From: Codonopsis lanceolata
Taxonomy: Eukaryota; Streptophyta; Magnoliopsida; Asterales; Campanulaceae
Length of the DNA: 64,000 nt
Assembly: GCA_013146195.2 (NCBI GenBank)
Contig: CM028377.1
Coordinates: forward strand, 9,152,239 to 9,216,238
Direction of reading: 5' to 3'
Shown: positions 21,299-33,427 of the stretch, piece by piece
Numbering within the stretch: the first letter of the stretch is position 1
Layout: each line of letters starts with the position of its first letter
Notes under the pieces: generated by a model
Told to the model about the DNA's origin: nothing
The model's input: the letters and a program-made list of their open reading frames with translations, nothing else
Databases searched by the model: none
Program-made: the position numbers and the translations under genes

Positions 21299-22976
21299 GC
21301 CTAATCTCTTCACAAATTCAGCCTAACCTCTTCATTTCTCCTTCTAAATCAAACGTATAGAGTGAGAGAGAGTTTGGAAACCATGGAAGCTTGGAGCCGT
21401 AGCCTTCTTCTTCCTCAAATCCAAGGAGATCCAACCGTCGGATGACCTCAAAACTTCGGATTCGTGAAGCCCTCGTCAAATGGAACAACTCCACCGATTG
21501 GATCGTGATTCTTTTGAGTTTTCATCTAAGTCAAGTAAGCTACTACATTCCTTCTTCTCTTGATTTTGTGCTCATTGACCCTAAGGAAAACAAAGAGGAT
21601 TTCTATTTGAGGTCAATGAGTACACAAGCATGTTGTGTGTGGTTTTATTTTGATTTTTGAACGTTTGTTGGGTGAACTTGTTAGAAGCATAAATAGGATG
21701 CTTTCTATGTTTCATGAAGTATGTTGTTAAGCTTCATTTGTGATTTTTGGACTTGAGATTGATGAGTATGTAATCCCCTAGAAACCTAGGGTTTGGTATG
21801 TTGAATATGTAGTAAATGGGTTCTTAATTACATGAATGATTTTGGAGGATTTTATTGGATAATATGAATTGTTAGAATCATATGGATATATGTTTGGGAG
21901 TTTGGAAGAATACTTGTTGAATCTCAAATTTTAGGTTGTGAACATGAAAGAGGAATTTTTACAATGGGTTACATGTTGGAATGCTTCGTTTGACTTTTGA
22001 GAATAAAGTTGACCTTCATGTATATAAGAGTATGTTGCTATCGAATTGATGAATTTTTTGATTGTAAGCATGAAGAAGAATTTAACAATGAATTACATGT
22101 TTGAATGTTTCGTTTGACTTTTAAGAATAAGAGTTGACTATCATGCATATGAGTGTATGATGCTATCTAATTCATTAATTTTGGTTGTGAGCATGTATAA
22201 CGAATTATTATTATGGATTACATGATTAAAATGTAATGTTTGACTTCATTGGGTTGACTTGACTTTTATGCCAATAAGAGTATGTTGGTCAACTATGATT
22301 CATGAATTGAAGGTTATGAACATGCTAGATTAATTTATATCTTGGTGATGAGCATGCTAGATGAAATTACATCTTGTTTAGATTAATGGTTATTTTGGAT
22401 GAAAGCATGCTTGATTAATGCTATATTGAGATGCATGCTTGAATTGTAATGGTTGACTTTAAATGTTAAGTGTTGACCTATAAACCATGTCTTGGGGTTT
22501 TTGTTGGGAAGGTATAGATTGTTGGGTTGCACAATGTTGCTAACCTTAAGAACTTAGCCATGAATAATAGCTAATGAATAATTGGAGGGCTATGATGCAA
22601 GTAGCTTCTATGGCTTCAAATTAGAAAAGAGTAGAAATGACTCAACGGAGTCGATTATGGATTTATATGAACATAGAGAACTACATATTGAAATCCTACA
22701 TAATTTGGGGTAGTTTTGATGGAGGTCAAGCCTCCGAGAGTTTTCAAGTGTATGAAGAACACTTGGGTATTAGAGACTTGATATTATCGCTCTAAGATGT
22801 TTATGTGTTAGTTAGCATAGAAATGCATAACTATGTGATTTATAAGTAAATATCTACTTGATTGGATTAGTACGGTGTGTTGTACTTTTCCTTTGTTTGA
22901 GCATGCAAGTATATATTACCTGTGCTTGAGTTTGAGCATGGCGGGCGGTTTTGGTTTGAGTTTTGGCGGGACGATG

Positions 22977-23063
22977 CATTGTCTTCACGAATTGTGGGAT
23001 TCGTGATCGCAATGGATCGCCGCGCCGGGTTTGCACACACCCCTCCACTGATGGCCACGGTGG
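22977..23063 (+). other. Conserved nested-hairpin block, LTR2 copy
   Basis: P1 pairs CATTG (22977-22981) with CAATG (23010-23014). P2 pairs CACGAAT (22986-22992) with ATTCGTG (22999-23005). P3 pairs CCACTG (23045-23050) with CGGTGG (23058-23063). GGATCGCCG between P1 and P3 is strongly conserved. Six other copies in the window keep the fold, some with compensatory changes. Confidence 0.7.
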
Positions 23064-23712
23064 GGAAGTAGCTGATCTTAGTTAGAGTAATACACATGAC
23101 TTTGATGGCTATGGAACCCGAACGGGGACTGTTTCGTGGACGTCGATGCCACGAAAGTGTTATCGAGGACACGTTTGTTTCCGCAGGAGTTACACGCTGG
23201 AAACAAGAAAAGAAAATCATATTCTCTCGCTTATGTGGTTTATTTTATGAGCACGTATGAATTGTTGTGCTACATGGTTAATGGGACGATTTTCATGAGA
23301 TGATGATTTCTTGATAAGATGTTATAGTAAAAATATAACATGCTAATGAAATAATGATTTTTATGATTTATGTTATACTAAAATTATAACATGCTATTTA
23401 TGATTAGAATTGAAACAATAGTCTCCCATTCATGAATTATTATATGAGTGATGATAAATAAAGAATTATGAAACTCCTGGTGTAATTGGTTTATGTGGGT
23501 TGGTGATAAGTTGAAATGTGGAAATAACATGCTACATGTTATTGGAGTTTAGATGCATATTCTATATGATATGGATGACTTTATGATAAATTAAGTAGAA
23601 CTATGTTCTATGTGTTTATGGATGAGATTGGGTTTATGATGAGAATTGCATCATGAAATGTTATATCATAAGTATGACATGAGGTGTATACGTTCTATTT
23701 TGTGCATAATAC

Positions 23713-25027
23713 TGATCGATGTTTTAATTAATCTTTTTCCTTGCAAGTGGACAAGACTATTATAGAATAGACTTGGAAGCAAGGGTCGAACCCACAGAGA
23801 CAAGTGATCACGAACAGTGCGATTATTGATAACAAACTATTAACCTAATGGGGGTTTTTATTGTTTAATTCTACTCTAAACTACTAGTTATAGATGTTTA
23901 ACTAATTAGACAGTAATAACAGATATGAAGATCTAATGGTGAGTGGAAATCTAGGATTCTAGGTTTCACTTATATCTCCTTTATGTTCAATTCCTACTAA
24001 TGTCATTCAATGTCTTGGGTTCGTTCACTAAAAATAGATATGGTCTGTTGAACAATTGGTTCAGCCTCCATCCCCGCAAAATTCATCCATTCCATATCCT
24101 AAGCACATGAACTGTCAATCTAGCTGTCACCTAGATTTATGATCTATCTGTCACCTAGATCATGTAAGAACCTGGTCCTAACTTATCACTCTCGTGCATC
24201 GATAGGTCCAATTTATTGTGTTGGTGAGCCAGTGTACGACATATGCACTTGGTCATGCAGTTATCCGCACCTCTAAGCCTTTATTATTTGCGATTACATT
24301 CATTTGTTCAGAGAAAAATAATATAGGGGTTGATAAACAACACAATCAACAAGCATTGAATAGACATATATATAAGAATCAAAACATAAATTCGATACAA
24401 GTTACCTCCCACCTCCTAGATTATGGATGATTTAGTTCATCATAGACAATGAACAGCACATGGAGATGATCGGATACATGATTTGATCTTCAATACTTGA
24501 AATTACAAAACCTAACTATGTTATACAATCTAAAACTACCTAAAATCTATGTAAAGAGAGCTTCCAGCAGTCCTCCTTATGCTTTGGCTCGGTATCTGAC
24601 TTCTATATATACTCGGGAGTTGTGATTGGATCGAATGACTGTGTGAAAATCCGAATAGGTTGCATTCTGCCTACCTTGCGGTCGCAAGGTGCTGGATACC
24701 TGGCGTCCGCAAGGTCTCCAGTACATCCGGGCTTTGATTTCTTTGATTGCTTCTTTATGGTCAACACGCCTACCTTGCGTCGCAGCACCGAGGCACCTTG
24801 CGTCCGCAAGGTGTCCAGATTCGACAGTTTCCTTGTTTATTCAATTTTCCTCTTTTGCCCTTTCTTGTAATTTGCACTTAAAACCCTGGAGTTTAACGTA
24901 TTTTCACGAACAATCCTGAAACTTACAAAACTCACCGAAAACATATATTAGTACTCAAAAGACTCGTGAAATAGCATAATTTAAGTCATAGAAGTATATA
25001 AAATCGACGTATAAAATACATCGATCA
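23713..25027. mobile_element. Unclassified 1.3-kb TIR element inside LTR2
   Basis: Perfect 10-bp terminal inverted repeats TGATCGATGT (23713-23722) and ACATCGATCA (25018-25027) bound the insertion. The flanks AATAC/AATAA may be a 5-bp duplication with one mismatch. The related LTR at 36.9-40.2 kb lacks the insert at the same place, confirming it as an insertion. It is non-coding and contains its own GC palindromes (24673-24690, 24794-24813). I cannot assign a superfamily. Confidence 0.7.
24673..24813. repeat. GC palindromes inside the TIR element
   Basis: ACCTTGCG-GT-CGCAAGGT (24673-24690) and CACCTTGCG-TC-CGCAAGGTG (24794-24813) are perfect hairpins with a 2-nt centre. They share the GCG-NN-CGC core with the LTR palindromes but have different, still self-complementary, flanks. 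Confidence 0.85.
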
Positions 25028-25794
25028 AATAACATGCCATGACATTGCATCTTTAGTAGCTTACTAAGTAATTATGACTTACTCGTTTGCTTTGTTTTCC
25101 TTAGATTCGAGCCGAGCTAGTAATTCGAAGGAAACCACCGAGCCTTCGATAGAAGTGTAATTTTTGTGAAGGTTGCTACTTTAATGTATTTTTGTAGCCT
25201 TAGTTTTTGTTTGGTAAGGACGTTGGGAAAGTGAAGTTATGTAAACTTCATGATGGGTAGCAAATTTATTTGTAAATGTAATATTTATACTTATGTTGGT
25301 TAATGCTTATTCTTTTTGGTAGCCGACTTGTGTTAGTCGCGCTTGGTGTATGTTGATGGTTATATTTTAGTATGCTATCATGATGGTTAAATTATTATGA
25401 TTCTTCTCTGGCATGTTTTTAGCCGTTGAGTATGTTAGACTAGAGTCTTAGACTTAGTGTAATGTTGGGTTCCGGCTGTAACGTCGCCGATGACTTGGTT
25501 TATTTGCGCTATATATTTGTGTTGCATGACAGGGAGTTTTCCTCTACGTGCCCAATGTTGCGGCACGTGCGTCGAATTTTTGGACCGAGAGATTAATTAT
25601 CTCTTTGGTTGTTTTTAGTTTGAGCTTGTTAGCTCGGGCGCCACTGTGATTTTATGTTTCGCTTCCGCATGTGTTTTAAGTTGTTGGTGTATTGCCGTTA
25701 TGGCCTTACCCATTATTTGTTATTGCTTGTTGTTTGTGTGTTTTGACGTCATGACCTTGGGGTCTCGTATTGGGATCCGGGTCGGGTCGTTACA

Positions 25795-28720
25795 GTTGGT
25801 ATCAGAGCTATTGGTTAGCTGTCTGCCAGGATAGGTTCCTTAGCCTAGTTTGGGGATTGGTTTTGTGTGATTTGTTATATCTTAACGTCGAGAGTTATAG
25901 TATGTTAAGATGTTTGAAACTAGAATGGGTGTTAGCACTAGTAGAGGTGCCGGTGTTGATGAGTATAATGTGGTACTAGTGGTATCTATGTTTGAGAATT
26001 CACCAGAGTATTGGTGGCAAATATTATGAGATTATGGTTTAATATTTAGTGATGATCACGGAGTTAGCTCACTAGAGTAGAGTACTTAGTACCGAATGAG
26101 ACTAGGAAGACTCCAAGAATTGTAAAAGAGATAGGGATTGAGGATGGAGTATGGCCATTTATTCTATTATAGCTTGCGGATTTTCGAGGGGCTGTGGACT
26201 ATACTTATGAGAAAAGGGTTAGATATTAATGAATGCACCCGAGAGAGGACCTCGGGGAATGTTAAGGATGATGATGTGTTTAGAGGGCAGTTAGCACCTC
26301 ATAAAGTTGTGTAGGCAAATCCGTAGACTAGTAAGCGGAGTGATGCTTTTACCTAAAGTCATAGATGAAGAGGTGATAAATTGTTGTATCAAATTTTGTT
26401 TGGGAAATGAAACACCGAGCGTAGGTGTTGGAGCAATACAGGCTAAGTTTTTGCTTGTGGTGGTCATCACATAAGAAAGGATTGCCTTAAGTTGAGGATT
26501 TACGACTCTATGAGTGCTAATAAGCAGTCTAGTGACTCTTAGTGAGATGGTTACAGACGACCTAGATTTTAAGGTTGTGTGCGCGCGTGGCGGTTGGCCA
26601 TTACGGATTTTTGAGACCTACCCGAGATAGGGGTAATTCCTTATACGGATATTACGGTTGATATTATCGTTATTATGAGTGCACGTTGTATCGGTAGCTC
26701 ATATGCATTCATACATACATTGCATTGCGTGTTGAGATTTATTGATTTTTGCTTTCCTCAGTTTATTGATATTGTCGAGGAGGATGTCCCAGTTTGGGAT
26801 TAGTTTATGGTTTTGGGTTGAATCTTGATTTGTCGGTAGGCAATCAATTATGGTATGAAAATGTAATTTTAGTATGCCTATATATATGGCCATGTTATGC
26901 TTATATGAAGAAGGAATATATGATAATGTTACTAGTAGTGATTACTAGTGGTGTGTTAAATTTGTATACTCTATGGAGATATGTGTAATTTTGTAAGTAA
27001 TATAACTATACGTTATTGTGTGATTCTTGTGCGAGTAGGATACGCGCGAATCACACGGTGGATGAATTGGTGGGTATACCGTTTTATCGCGACTAATAGA
27101 GTGTCGTTACCACGCGAGGGTATTTCGTGTGTGTTTTATTGAAGACGAGATTTTTGGGTTAGGTAGTGATAGGCTTTATGAAGTTTTGATGATTGCGGGT
27201 GCTAAAGCAAATATCACCTCTTTTCCTTGAATTCATTATGAAAATGTTGTTAGGTGAGTATAGGGGATGTACAAACCTTACTATTTGTTAGAATTACCAT
27301 TGTTTAGAAAATTATCACGATGGAATTTTATGCGCATGTCTTCCCGGCTATGTGTATGAAAATGTATGAATGGATTAGAAATCACATGCGTTATACTAGA
27401 TGTTTGATTAATCAATATGCATGACTTTTAATAACACGGGCTATATGGATTATATGAGTTGCATGAATTGCATGAATTACATGAAGTACATGAGTTAAAG
27501 TATAATGATACTTGGTAATTATATATCACGTTTGCATGATATGTGTGTATTCATGAAGCGTTACTAATGATAGGAATTTTATTATTTGGTTCATGGTTAA
27601 ATTACGAGAAAAATGTACTTAGTTATTATGGAGTATAAACAAGAATAGTATTGATACATGTAATGTATTTGCTATGTGAATTAACATATGGCTTGTATGT
27701 GAGTATGCATAGTAAATGTACTTTGTTGTAAGTAAAGATTGGGTTGACAAGTTTAATAAATGTGGTTAACGGATATAGTTGTATTTGAGTATGAACATGC
27801 TTATGTACACTATTACTAAGAATAACTTAGTCTATTGCCTGATAGGATCATGATTATCATTGCTTAATGATTATGCTATGTTTAAACTGTTGCATGATTG
27901 TGTGAGACTGTAGGGAAGGATGCTTAAGATTTTATCATAACCCTTCGCATACTTGCAACAAAAGCTTTTTGAAATCCAATTTAGCCGGTACCCTAAATTG
28001 GTGATCAAAAGAGGTTCGTTGGTGGACTAGGATTGGAAGCGAGTAGGTTAGATATTGACTAAACCTCTTACCAAAGGGAAAGGAAAAGAAATGGAATAAA
28101 TTTTTATTCGATGCTATTATGTGGTCTTATGTGCTTTGTCCATGATTTGGAAATTGTGAGTGCGGCTTGCATAATCATGAAGATTGGTTTACTTGTTTTG
28201 GGAGCGTGTTGTTGAACACCCTCCTTTAAAATTGTGAATTTGTTCTATCGGCAATCTTTACTATTTATGATTTAGAAATTCTTGCATTTAAATCTCATGT
28301 TGTAACTCCGAAGAAAATATTTTCGGGAGATCTATGTTTATATTGTCCTTGAATAAGCTCCGATGATATATTTGGAATTCACATGCTTAATTAATTAGTA
28401 ATGGAATTTGTGAGTGCTTTTGCGACTCAAGTATGAGTCAAGTTATTTTCAATCTTAAGTGTTGGGTATTGCTATGATTGTTGGTAACTTTTGAACATGT
28501 AATGTGAAATCCTTGGTAGTTTGATTTTTGCCTACTTGGTTGGTTTTGTGATAGTAGACTCGGAGATTGAGTCTAGGTTTATAGTTTTGAACATCGAGTG
28601 TTCACTCGGGATTGTGAGACACTGTGGTTGTATCTGGGTAATTGACGTTGGGTGATGACCTAGCATTGGTTTGAGATGCTGCTTAGAATTCGGGACGAAT
28701 TCTTTTTAAGGGGGAGAGGA
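25795..28720 (+). mobile_element. Pol-less gypsy internal region 2
   Basis: It begins with the PBS (TGGTATCAGAGC, 25797-25808) and ends with the PPT AAGGGGGAGAGGA (28708-28720). It is collinear with region 1 over its full length, with only scattered substitutions and small indels. The gag relic (about 25920-26530) carries the same breaks, and no pol motif is present. Confidence 0.85.
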
Positions 28721-30480
28721 TGTAAGACCCCGATTCCCAGTTAGCTTGAATTGCGTGCAATAGTCGCATTTCATCCCTTGTTGACTGCCCGACTGGTTTG
28801 TGAGAGAGTCTAGATATGTGTGGGAGAACATATTAAGACCAAAATACTTTTAAGAGATGTCATTTAGTTGTTGACTTGCTAAAGTCACAAGTCGTAACTC
28901 GACGATAGTCGAAATGCGACACGATTGAGAGTTTACTCGGGTTTCGTGTTCCTGACCTAAATTAGGTCCTAGATCTTTACATGACGATTAAATAACATGT
29001 TTAGATGTGTTAGAATCCTAGTTGGATGTATTCCTTAAGTCTCATGAAATTTTGATGCTCCGAGGATAGCAATTCTCCTTATCGCGTAGTTTGAGGTTGA
29101 GCCGGGTGATCGTCTCGACTTTCGGGTGTGAGAACCCGAACCCATTTCATGTTGGTCATCATTATAACATGTTTATTAAGTGTCTTGACATGTTAGAGAC
29201 TTCATTTCATTCATACCATGTTTGCATTGAGTTGGTTGAGATCATATTAGAGTGTTGATCTTCCATGCGTTGCATGCCTTGTTGTTGGTGTTTCGAGTGT
29301 TTATCTTAACATGATAGCACCTAAATAAGTCTCATTGGAGTCTTAGTACCTTGCATATAAGATTTACAATGTTCATCTTAGTTGTTGTATGCTTGGTTGA
29401 GAGTTTAGAAGCATTGTTGCTTCGTTTGAGCCTTAGGGTTTCTCGGGATTGCCTTCGTTTCTTGTATTGTTTGTGTTTTCAACTTGCGAGAAGTTTATTT
29501 GAGTTCTAAACCAAGTGTACTAGTATTTCCCATGCTTGCCTAATCATTGTTCATAGACTTGTTGCATTTGGAAATAAGATGACCAACATATTACTTCACA
29601 GATTCAGTCCGATTTTGGGCAAATTTCGGGAAAATTCTGGTACCAATCTACTAAATTGAATTTTCTAAAAATTTAATATGTTTTACCTGCATATTCTAGG
29701 ATACTCCCTGTAAAATTTGGTAATTTTCCAAGGTGTCTAAGTACCTCATTTAGGTCTTGACTTACGGCTGTGCCAGAATTCTATTTTCAGGAAATCGGCT
29801 TTGGTACTTGATTTGCTGTAACTTTATTTTGATGAATATAAGCCCAAATTGAGTAATTTAAAATTCTAAAATATATTTTAATGAGTCTAATTTCAGAAAA
29901 ATAAAAAATAACCTCATTTGGAGTTGTGAGCGATTTATGGTCGATTTTACAAGATCGACTGTCAAGTAACAACAATCTAGAAATTGGCCATGAATAGTTG
30001 AAGCGCTCGCATGGGTCCAAAGTGATGCGAACGTATCATGCCAGATTCAGGTTTGTGACATTTTCTGGTTGGTTTTGGTTGTTGACCCTTGTGCCCTTGC
30101 CCTTGGCCGACCAAAGTGAGTCAAGCCCCTGTTTGTTGACTCTCCTACAACCCTTCTTGGCCCTTGGATCTTTCCTTATCAAAGGCTTACATGTCATAGC
30201 CAATGAGAAGCCAATTAACCCCTTCACTTGGATTAGGGTCTAAATGGTAAGTATATAAACCATTTTCAGCCAAATTCAGCCATTTGTGTTCACCAAGAAC
30301 CAGAGATTCAAAGACTCAAACACCATTTTCGTCCATGGAGGTCACCCCAACTTGAAGGACCATTTCCCGGAGTTCCGGTGGTCCGATCGGCGATCCGAGA
30401 CCGCCAAATCGAAGGCCTTGATCTCCTCTACAACAATCCTTGCTTTGATCATCCTTTCCTCCATTAATATTAGGACTAAG

Positions 30481-31782
30481 GTGAGTGACAATTCCCAGAG
30501 ATTTTCATGTTCAATAAAATAACATGACCCCTTCATTATAGTTGCTCTATTGATGATTATGAACATCTTTTGTGAAGACAAACCCTCCAATTGAACCTAT
30601 AAAATATGTGTAGGATTTTATGAATTCTCTATGAAGTTGTGATTTTGACATTTTGTAAAGCATGAATGTTGTTTGTAATGAGCTTAGGAACAACTCTTGT
30701 GAAAGAACATGTTTCAATTCTAAGTTTAACAAAATCACCGAATCTAGGGTTTGACTATCGGGAATGGGTTTATGGCTAATCTAAGGTCATGAACGGCTTA
30801 GTTATCGAGTTCTAAATGAACGGAGAACTTAGAAAAGGGCAATGTGATACATATAGTATCAATGCTCTACTTGGTTGAATTTTAGAAATGACTCACCGGA
30901 ATCGAGATTAGGGAGTTATTGAACAATACCAACTCCACATTCAATCCCTACGACGTTTGTAGTGCGTTAGACTAATGAATTAGCTTACGTGACTTCGGGA
31001 TGAATTGAAGGGCATGTTTGATATGAGTGCTTATAAGACTCGATTGAGTTCTTATGTGGTTTATGTGATTGTGTGAAGCAAATGCATAATTGAGAGCATG
31101 TTGTAGAATGATGTATCTATTTGACATGTTGAATTCGCTCTTGTCGAATTCTTATTTGATTCCTTAAATGAGTAAACAACTACTTGTTGAATAAGTTCGC
31201 TCTTGTCGAACTTGTTCCTTATTTGAGATTATATGATAAGTAAACATCTACTTGACATTGCATTAGTCCAGCTGGCATATTTGGTTGAGTTAATGGTGTG
31301 ACAATGGATCGCCGTCACGAGTTATGGGACTCGTGATAGTGATGGGTTGTTATACCGGGTTTTTATCACACACCCCTCCACTGTTGGCCACAGTGGGGAA
31401 GTAGCCCCTTTGCTGTAACCAAGAGAGCACATTGGAAAGTCTAAGTACCAAGGAGAGAGCTTGGTACCTGAGTAGAGAGCTCGGTACTTTGATACACTCA
31501 TCACGGTTATCATTGGCACGAATGTTAACGCTGTGTATTGCAGGAGCTACGTAGCGGCACCGGTTCCATAACATATCCTCCTTATATGTGATTTACTTTA
31601 TAGCACTTATGTGAAACATTGTGCTACCATGGATATGTGATTAAGTGTTTATTAAATGAATGATTTGATTGACTTGATATTAAAGATGATATCTTGCTAT
31701 GTATGTTGCATAATGCTATGACATGCATAATTGTTAACTCACAAAGTCTTTATGACTTACCCCCTCCCTTTTACTGCTTTAG
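30481..31782 (+). other. Putative leader intron in the 3.2-kb solo LTR
   Basis: AAG|GTGAGT to CTGCTTTAG before ATCCGAGCC, 1302 nt. GACTTAC about 25 nt upstream of the acceptor resembles a branch point. Positions match the other LTRs relative to the TATA box and hairpin block. Confidence 0.45.
31308..31396 (+). other. Conserved nested-hairpin block, solo LTR copy with covariation
   Basis: P2 reads CACGAGT...ACTCGTG (31316-31335), where other copies have CACGAAT...ATTCGTG, so both partners changed. P3 is CCACTG/CAGTGG (31378-31396), fully Watson-Crick. P1 would be ATCGC/GTGAT and is less secure. Confidence 0.65.
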
Positions 31783-32779
31783 ATCCGAGCCATCCAGGTA
31801 CATCTCGTTGAGGCATAGCAGGGTTCGTTCTTGTCCGTGATCACTTGCGACAAGGTTGTGGTATATAGATGTCCTTCTGTTGAACTCTTTTGTAAGGACG
31901 TTGGGATTAGCAAGTCATTTAGACTTTGCTTGGGAACTTTGTTTATTTGTATTTATGTCTATACTTGTATTCTATTTTGAGCGCCGGCGCATGTACGCTG
32001 AGCCTTGTATAGATGTAGTATGGTTCACATGCTTTTAAATCTTCCGCTGGGCATTACATTAGCTCTTATTTAATTATGTTGTTTCTCCGGCATGTTGTAG
32101 CCGTCGAGGTATATTTGCATGAACTGTGTAGTGTTGGGTTTTGGTAGTAAAGTTGCCGATGAATTGATATACTTGTCTTTAATTGTTATATCAGGTTTAA
32201 AAAGTTTTAAAAACTTCCGGCCTTTTGGTGCCGAGTCGCGCTTCATCTAAAATGTTGCGTCACGTCGTTTTCTATAATTGAGTTTTTGCATGTATTGTTG
32301 TCCTATTTGGACGACTTGACTTGTGATTCCACCTCGGGGTCCGGGTCGGGTCGTCACATCGGGAGCTCATTTCTCCTATCTGTTGTTAATCATCTTAGGA
32401 GCATTCAGCCTAGTTGATAGCCATTTGAAGTGTTTATAACCTTGGGTTGTTTCCCGTCGGTTTGCGGTTTCATTCGTCGTTTTGTTAGCGCGTTGTTGTG
32501 ACTTGCGTCGGTTTCGCACCGGGTTGTTTCAGGTGTTGTTTATGGGAGTTTAGACCTACTTTAAAAGTGTTTTGAGACTTGTGTGGTTTAGCCAAGTGTT
32601 TGAGGACTTGAAGGGTTGAATTATAGGTCGTTTCGAAGCTTTAAGGGTTGCGGTAGCATGCGGGAAGGACCGAAACGAATCGAGGATTGCAGAAACTGTC
32701 ACAAAGTGAAAAAAGGGGTGAAGCGGTCGCTTCCCTTGGACCCATGCGACCGCATGGGTGCCGAATCAGGTCTGCCCCT

Positions 32780-33427
32780 GCCGAATCAGGAAAAGAAATG
32801 GAATAAATTTTTATTCAATGTTATTATGTGGTCTTATGTGCTTTGTCCATGATTTGGAAATTGTGAGTGCGGCTTGCATAATCATGAAGATTGGTTTACT
32901 TGTTTTGGGAGCGTGTTGCGGAATACCCTCCTTTAAAATTGTGAATTTGCTCTATCGGCAATCTTTACTATTTATGATTTAGAAATTCTTGCATTTAAAT
33001 CTCATGTTGTAACTCCGAAGCAAATAGTTTCGGGAGATCTATGTTTATAATGTCCTTGAATAAGCTCCGATGATATATTTGGAATTCACATGCTTAATTA
33101 ATTAGTAATGGAATTTGTAAGTGCTTTTGCGACTCAAGTATGAGTCAAGTTATTTTCAATCTTAAGTGTTAGGTATTGCTATGATTGTTGGTAACTTTTG
33201 AACATGTAATGTGGGATCCTTGGTAGTTTGATTTTTTCCTACTTGGTTGGTTTTGTGATAGTAGACTCGGAGATTGAGTCTAGTTTTATAGTTTTGAACA
33301 TCGAGTGTTCACTCGGGATTGTGAGACACCGTGGTTGTGTCTGGGTAATTGACATGGGGTGATGACCTAGCATTGGTTTGAGATGCGGCTTAGAATTTGG
33401 GATGAATTCTTTTTAAGGGGGAGAGGA
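32780..33427 (+). mobile_element. Fragment of a third gypsy internal region (3' end)
   Basis: From AAAAGAAATGGAATAAAT onward it matches the last ~640 bp of internal regions 1 and 2 and ends at the PPT (33415-33427). It is fused directly to the broken LTR3, so a large deletion removed the rest of both. Confidence 0.85.

Larger units (their letters stand above)
21535..25104 (+). other. Putative LTR leader intron in LTR2
   Basis: The 5' splice site is CAA|GTAAGC. The 3' site is TTTGTTTTCCTTAG followed by ATTCGAGCC. A TTACTAA and a CTTAC, both branch-point-like, lie within ~55 nt upstream. The same pair of sites recurs in other LTRs here. Native length is about 2.25 kb once the TIR insertion is excluded. 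Splicing is inferred; no transcript evidence is available. Confidence 0.5.
20280..25794 (+). mobile_element. LTR2 of the gypsy array, shared by two internal regions
   Basis: It starts TGTAAGACC right after the PPT of region 1 and ends GGTCGTTACA right before the PBS of region 2, so it serves as 3' LTR of one unit and 5' LTR of the next. Total length is 5515 bp including a 1315-bp insertion, hence ~4.2 kb native. Parts in order: GC palindromes (21035-21073), TATA box (21291), putative 5' splice site (21535), stem (21571-21620), hairpin block (22977-23063), putative 3' splice site (25104) and the cassette GTAACGTCGCCGATGACTTG (25478-25497). Confidence 0.9.
29127..32358 (+). mobile_element. 3.2-kb solo LTR inserted in LTR3
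   Basis: It opens TGTGAGAACCCG and closes GGTCGTCACA, with the perfect 5-bp target duplication TCGGG on both sides (29122-29126, 32359-32363). No PBS, PPT or internal region is present, so it is a solo LTR left by LTR-LTR recombination. It has a TATA box (30254), a donor AAG|GTGAGT (30481), the hairpin block (31308-31396) and an acceptor (TTTAG at 31782 before ATCCGAGCC). It is related to the solo LTR at 50560. Confidence 0.9.
28721..32779 (+). mobile_element. LTR3 (5' part), interrupted by a solo LTR
   Basis: It starts TGTAAGACCCCG after the PPT and follows LTR2 to 29126, where another LTR is inserted, then resumes at 32359. It ends abnormally at 32779, just past the GC palindromes (32720-32758), where it joins internal-type sequence. 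About 10 bases of filler copying the adjacent GCCGAATCAGG mark the junction. Confidence 0.8.

Noticed and set aside
23041..23063. Hammerhead ribozyme (CTGATG) in the LTR hairpin block, as in plant retrozymes
   Set aside because: The core would need CTGANGA and a GAAA box. Copies read CTGATGG, CTGTTGG and CTGCTAG at this place, and no GAAA-containing partner strand is conserved.
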